A DNA stretch of 37,770 nt, taken from NCBI GenBank assembly GCA_028407765.1, contig JAOOJU010000005.1, forward strand, positions 1 to 37,770. Direction: 5' to 3'. Shown piece by piece: positions 35,670 to 37,770 of this stretch (positions are counted from its first letter, which is position 1; the number at the start of each line of letters is the position of its first letter). This stretch comes from Rickettsiales bacterium (GTDB taxonomy: Bacteria > Pseudomonadota > Alphaproteobacteria > Methylaequorales > Methylaequoraceae). Below the pieces are notes generated by a model. It was not told where the DNA came from and made no database searches. It was given only the letters and a program-made list of their open reading frames with translations. A program made the translations under genes and the position numbers.

Positions 35670-36119
35670 ATGAAATATGAAACATTAAATGAAGTGATTT
35701 TAGCTTTAATTCTATGGATTACAAGTAATACAGAATACATAAAACCTGAAAAGGAAATATCCGTTGAGTTCATACAACAAGAAGAATTGAGTAAGATTGC
35801 ATGCGGAAAACCATGTGAAATAATGGCCTATACGCCTAAAAGTGAAAAGTACAAAATATATTTGATTAATACCATGGATCCACAAAATAATGTTTGTGAT
35901 CAAGGGATTTTAATGCATGAAATTATTCATGTTCTTCAAGAACAAAATGATTTTGCTAATGACTACGATGAACAAACAAAAAAACATCTTAGAGAAATGA
36001 ATGCATTGGTTAATCATAATATTTTTTTAAGCCAATTTGGAAAAAAAATATTATATAGCAACGGATTTGCTGCTAAGTTTAAGACAGATGGAAATAAAAA
36101 AGATAATTTATATTGCTGA
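35670..36119 (+). CDS. small HExxH-motif protein, unknown function
   Basis: A 149-residue protein that I cannot name with certainty. It carries HEIIHVLQ, matching the zincin zinc-binding signature HExxH, in LMHEIIHVLQEQNDF. This resembles small uncharacterised bacterial HExxH proteins (perhaps the DUF6647 group). Three cysteines lie before the motif (ACGKPC, NVCDQG), which could form a disulfide if exported. The start has a hydrophobic stretch (VILALILWI) but no clear cleavage site. It is divergent from pip and meets the DsbA-like gene stop to stop with no gap, a possible hint of an envelope role. Confidence 0.65.
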   Translation: MKYETLNEVILALILWITSNTEYIKPEKEISVEFIQQEELSKIACGKPCEIMAYTPKSEKYKIYLINTMDPQNNVCDQGILMHEIIHVLQEQNDFANDYDEQTKKHLREMNALVNHNIFLSQFGKKILYSNGFAAKFKTDGNKKDNLYC

Positions 36120-36836
36120 TTAGTTATCTTTTAACAAAGAAATCATTATTTTTTTGTTCACAAAACCTGATACTAACTCTCCATTTATGATAAATGCTGG
36201 CGTTCCGCCTATATGAAGACTTTGAGCCGTTGAAATATTTTTATTTATAATCTCTTTGACTTTTTGAGATTCTGAAATTTTTTTTACCTCTTCAAAATTG
36301 AGTCCTAATTTCTCAAGAAAAAGCATAATTTGGTTATTTTTTATTGGTTTTTTGGAACTTAACAAAAAATCATGGAATTTGTTAAATTTTATTTTATCCT
36401 CTAGGCCTACTGCTAATGAAAATTTTGCTAACTCCATGGAATTTTCCGATAGAACAGGTAAATTCATATATATTACCTTTACATCGTTTCCCTCTGCTAA
36501 AATCTGTTTAATTTCTTCATGGGACTTTTTACAATATCCACAATTATAATCAAAAAACTCTATGATAATATTTTTTGATTGTTTGTTACCACTAAAAAGT
36601 AAACCATCACCTTTTTGAAGAATATCTATATTATCATTGATATATTTTCTTATACCAACATCTTTTTCTTTCTCTTTATTTCTCTCGTAATTTTGAAGAG
36701 ATTTAATTATTACCTCGGGATTTGTCATAATAAATTCTTCGATTCTACTTTCAAGTTCAAGACTTTGGCTCAAAATAGTTGAACTTGTAAAAATAGAAAA
36801 AAATAAAATTAGTAAGAATTTAATTCGTTTAAGCAT
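36120..36836 (-). CDS. DsbA/Com1-like periplasmic thiol-disulfide protein
   Basis: Exported thioredoxin-fold oxidoreductase of 238 residues. An N-terminal signal peptide (RIKFLLILFFSIFTSSTILS) precedes a helical segment (LESRIEEFIMTNPEVIIKSL) like the N-terminal oligomerisation part of ScsC/Com1 proteins. The active site is CGYC in EFFDYNCGYCKKSHEEIK, and the cis-Pro loop is GTPAFIINGELVSG. It probably acts on disulfides of secreted proteins, as oxidase or isomerase; the sequence does not decide which. Confidence 0.9.
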   Translation of the reverse strand: MLKRIKFLLILFFSIFTSSTILSQSLELESRIEEFIMTNPEVIIKSLQNYERNKEKEKDVGIRKYINDNIDILQKGDGLLFSGNKQSKNIIIEFFDYNCGYCKKSHEEIKQILAEGNDVKVIYMNLPVLSENSMELAKFSLAVGLEDKIKFNKFHDFLLSSKKPIKNNQIMLFLEKLGLNFEEVKKISESQKVKEIINKNISTAQSLHIGGTPAFIINGELVSGFVNKKIMISLLKDN

Positions 36837-36935
36837 TCCAATTTTTTCTCAAAAAGCGTAAATATTAAAATATTAGCTAATCATTAACTCTGTAATTAAT
36901 CAATTTAAAATACTATTAAAAAGAAAATACTGATG

Positions 36936-36941
36936 TATAAT
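36936..36941 (+). promoter_or_regulatory. possible -10 element for the lipoprotein gene
   Basis: TATAAT, preceded directly by TG, lies 32 bases before the ATG at 36973 in a 136-base gap. No convincing -35 hexamer is seen at the proper spacing. The rest of this gap is featureless AT-rich sequence. Confidence 0.28.
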
Positions 36942-36972
36942 TTTAAACTTTAAAATATACAACTTTTAAAAA

Positions 36973-37461
36973 ATGAAAAACATAATTTTTATATTAATTA
37001 TTTTATCATCATGTTTGAAGCACAAAGAAGATTTTAAACTAAATATTAACTCGCTTTTAGAACAAAAACAAACATCTGAAAAAGATATTTGTATTTTAAA
37101 CTCCCTATTTTTTTTTGAGGACTTTATAAGAGCTATAAATGAAAACAAAGGGAAGGAAAATATTGAAAAGATAGCACAAAAAATTTTATCGAATCAAAGA
37201 GATCATGAATTAATAAAAATTTCTTTAAATTTCAAAAAATTTGAGCCAGGAAAAAATCATACTTTTAAATGGAGCAATCTAATCGGAATTTTGAATAAAA
37301 ATATTAAAAAAGAGTCGGAAGATTTTTATTACTCAGACTTTTATATTAAACATACACAATTATTTGCAGAATTTAATAAATCAAGTGATATTTTTACTGA
37401 AAAAATATACTCATTTACTGATGGATCAATTTGTACTTTTCAACTTGAAAAATACAACTAA
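36973..37461 (+). CDS. predicted lipoprotein, unknown function
   Basis: I do not recognise this protein of 162 residues. It begins MKNIIFILIILSSC, a short type II signal with a lipobox-like LSSC (Cys14), so it is probably lipidated and envelope-located. The mature part is lysine- and glutamate-rich, mostly helical in appearance, with two further cysteines (KDICIL and GSICTF). It has its own upstream gap and a hairpin immediately after the stop, so it may be monocistronic. Confidence 0.6.
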   Translation: MKNIIFILIILSSCLKHKEDFKLNINSLLEQKQTSEKDICILNSLFFFEDFIRAINENKGKENIEKIAQKILSNQRDHELIKISLNFKKFEPGKNHTFKWSNLIGILNKNIKKESEDFYYSDFYIKHTQLFAEFNKSSDIFTEKIYSFTDGSICTFQLEKYN

Positions 37462-37464
37462 TTA

Positions 37465-37485
37465 TTATTCTTTTTTAAAGAATAA
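37465..37485 (+). terminator. AT-rich hairpin after the lipoprotein gene
   Basis: TTATTCTTT-TTT-AAAGAATAA is a perfect 9-bp inverted repeat with a 3-base loop starting four bases after the stop. It lacks GC pairs, so it would be a weak terminator or a 3' end stabiliser. It is placed between convergent genes. The remaining bases to 37637 show no gene I can support; a 75-residue ORF at 37364-37591 mostly overlaps the lipoprotein in another frame. Confidence 0.35.
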
Positions 37486-37637
37486 AGCACACATCAATAC
37501 GATTCATTTATTTCAAAATAATAACTCTCTTATTAATGTACATATGATACAATATTATAAATTATTAAATATATTTAATAAATTTGGATAAGTCTTTTAA
37601 AAAATAATCCCTACCGAATATATCTTTAATTAAAATC

Positions 37638-37770
37638 TTATTTAGTGTCATAATTATTATTAAGGAATTTCTCATATTCTGGAAAAAAATCTTTTATTAC
37701 TTCAATATCAAATCTTTTTAGAATAATGGTATTGTCTTCTCTTTTTAATAAAAATTTAAATGATTCATGA
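37638..37770 (-). CDS. 3' end of an unknown gene (partial)
   Basis: The minus strand is open from the right edge to a TAA at 37640-37638 and gives about 43 residues, HESFKFLLKRED to FPEYEKFLNNNYDTK. This is the C-terminal end of a protein that begins outside the window. The composition (charged, regular helix/strand pattern) is like a real coding end, but no family can be named. Confidence 0.5.
   Translation of the reverse strand, partial: HESFKFLLKREDNTIILKRFDIEVIKDFFPEYEKFLNNNYDTK

Noticed and set aside
35639-35773. N-terminal extension of proline iminopeptidase in the ORF track
   Set aside because: It reads through an A16 run and into the divergent HExxH gene, lacks homology features, and the ATG at 35638 gives the normal family length.
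36837-36972. tRNA or small RNA in the largest gaps
   Set aside because: No cloverleaf arms, TTC loop or stable GC stems could be seen in this gap or the others; they are plain AT-rich spacers.
1-37770. CRISPR array, IS element, prophage or attachment site
   Set aside because: No regularly spaced repeats, transposase or integrase-like ORFs, or terminal inverted repeats were seen; nearly all of the sequence is accounted for by metabolic and housekeeping genes.

Overview
This is a strongly AT-rich, very gene-dense stretch of bacterial chromosome, best explained as a streamlined alphaproteobacterium, probably free-living and aquatic (SAR11/HIMB59-like in style; lineage not proven). The pointers are the recA-alaS-icd neighbourhood, the eukaryote-type NADP isocitrate dehydrogenase, a DksA with the alphaproteobacterial degenerate zinc finger, a GTTC-N7-GTTC LexA-type box in front of recA, and a fused NuoE/NuoF-like formate dehydrogenase beta subunit. 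Gaps are tiny, many genes overlap by 1-18 bases (including convergent 3' ends), A/T homopolymers of 10-17 bases are common, and TTG starts are used. I see no tRNA, rRNA, CRISPR, IS element or prophage.

Layout. 1-547: an unrecognised small membrane protein coupled to guaA, then the 3' part of an unrecognised multi-pass membrane protein. 540-5191 (minus): ppx/gppA-like, rlmE, guaB, guaA. 5246-9439 (plus): RND efflux adaptor and pump. 9422-11901 (minus): LysM/Ig-like envelope protein, psd, pssA (phosphatidylethanolamine synthesis). 11972-13730 (plus): LOG-family hydrolase and icd. 13722-17922 (minus): dksA, recA, alaS. 17985-18506: a gmhB-like HAD phosphatase.

18575-27347 is a formate-oxidation module: fdhB-fdhA (NAD-linked, Mo/W, Cys-type), a convergent minus-strand set of OFA-family transporter, mobA and fdhD, and divergent moaA. 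Uptake or exchange of the substrate, the enzyme, cofactor guanylylation, cofactor sulfuration and the first step of molybdopterin synthesis sit together. As read, moaA is frameshifted in an A7 run, which separates its conserved C-terminal Gly-Gly tail. nadK and argE follow.

29274-34691 is a nearly complete queuosine pathway: queA-tgt-queF (plus), queC-queE-queD (minus), queG (plus). Here QueD lacks the expected catalytic Cys and Glu, and Tgt has lost two of four zinc ligands. The window ends with proline iminopeptidase, a small HExxH protein, a DsbA/Com1-like periplasmic thiol protein, an orphan lipoprotein, and the 3' end of an unknown minus-strand gene.

The most interesting points are the moaA frameshift inside an otherwise intact formate/Moco module, the active-site-altered QueD in a complete queuosine cluster, loss of structural zinc sites in DksA, GmhB and Tgt, the A17 and (AT)n repeats at the start of the formate dehydrogenase operon, and the palindrome between fdhD and moaA.
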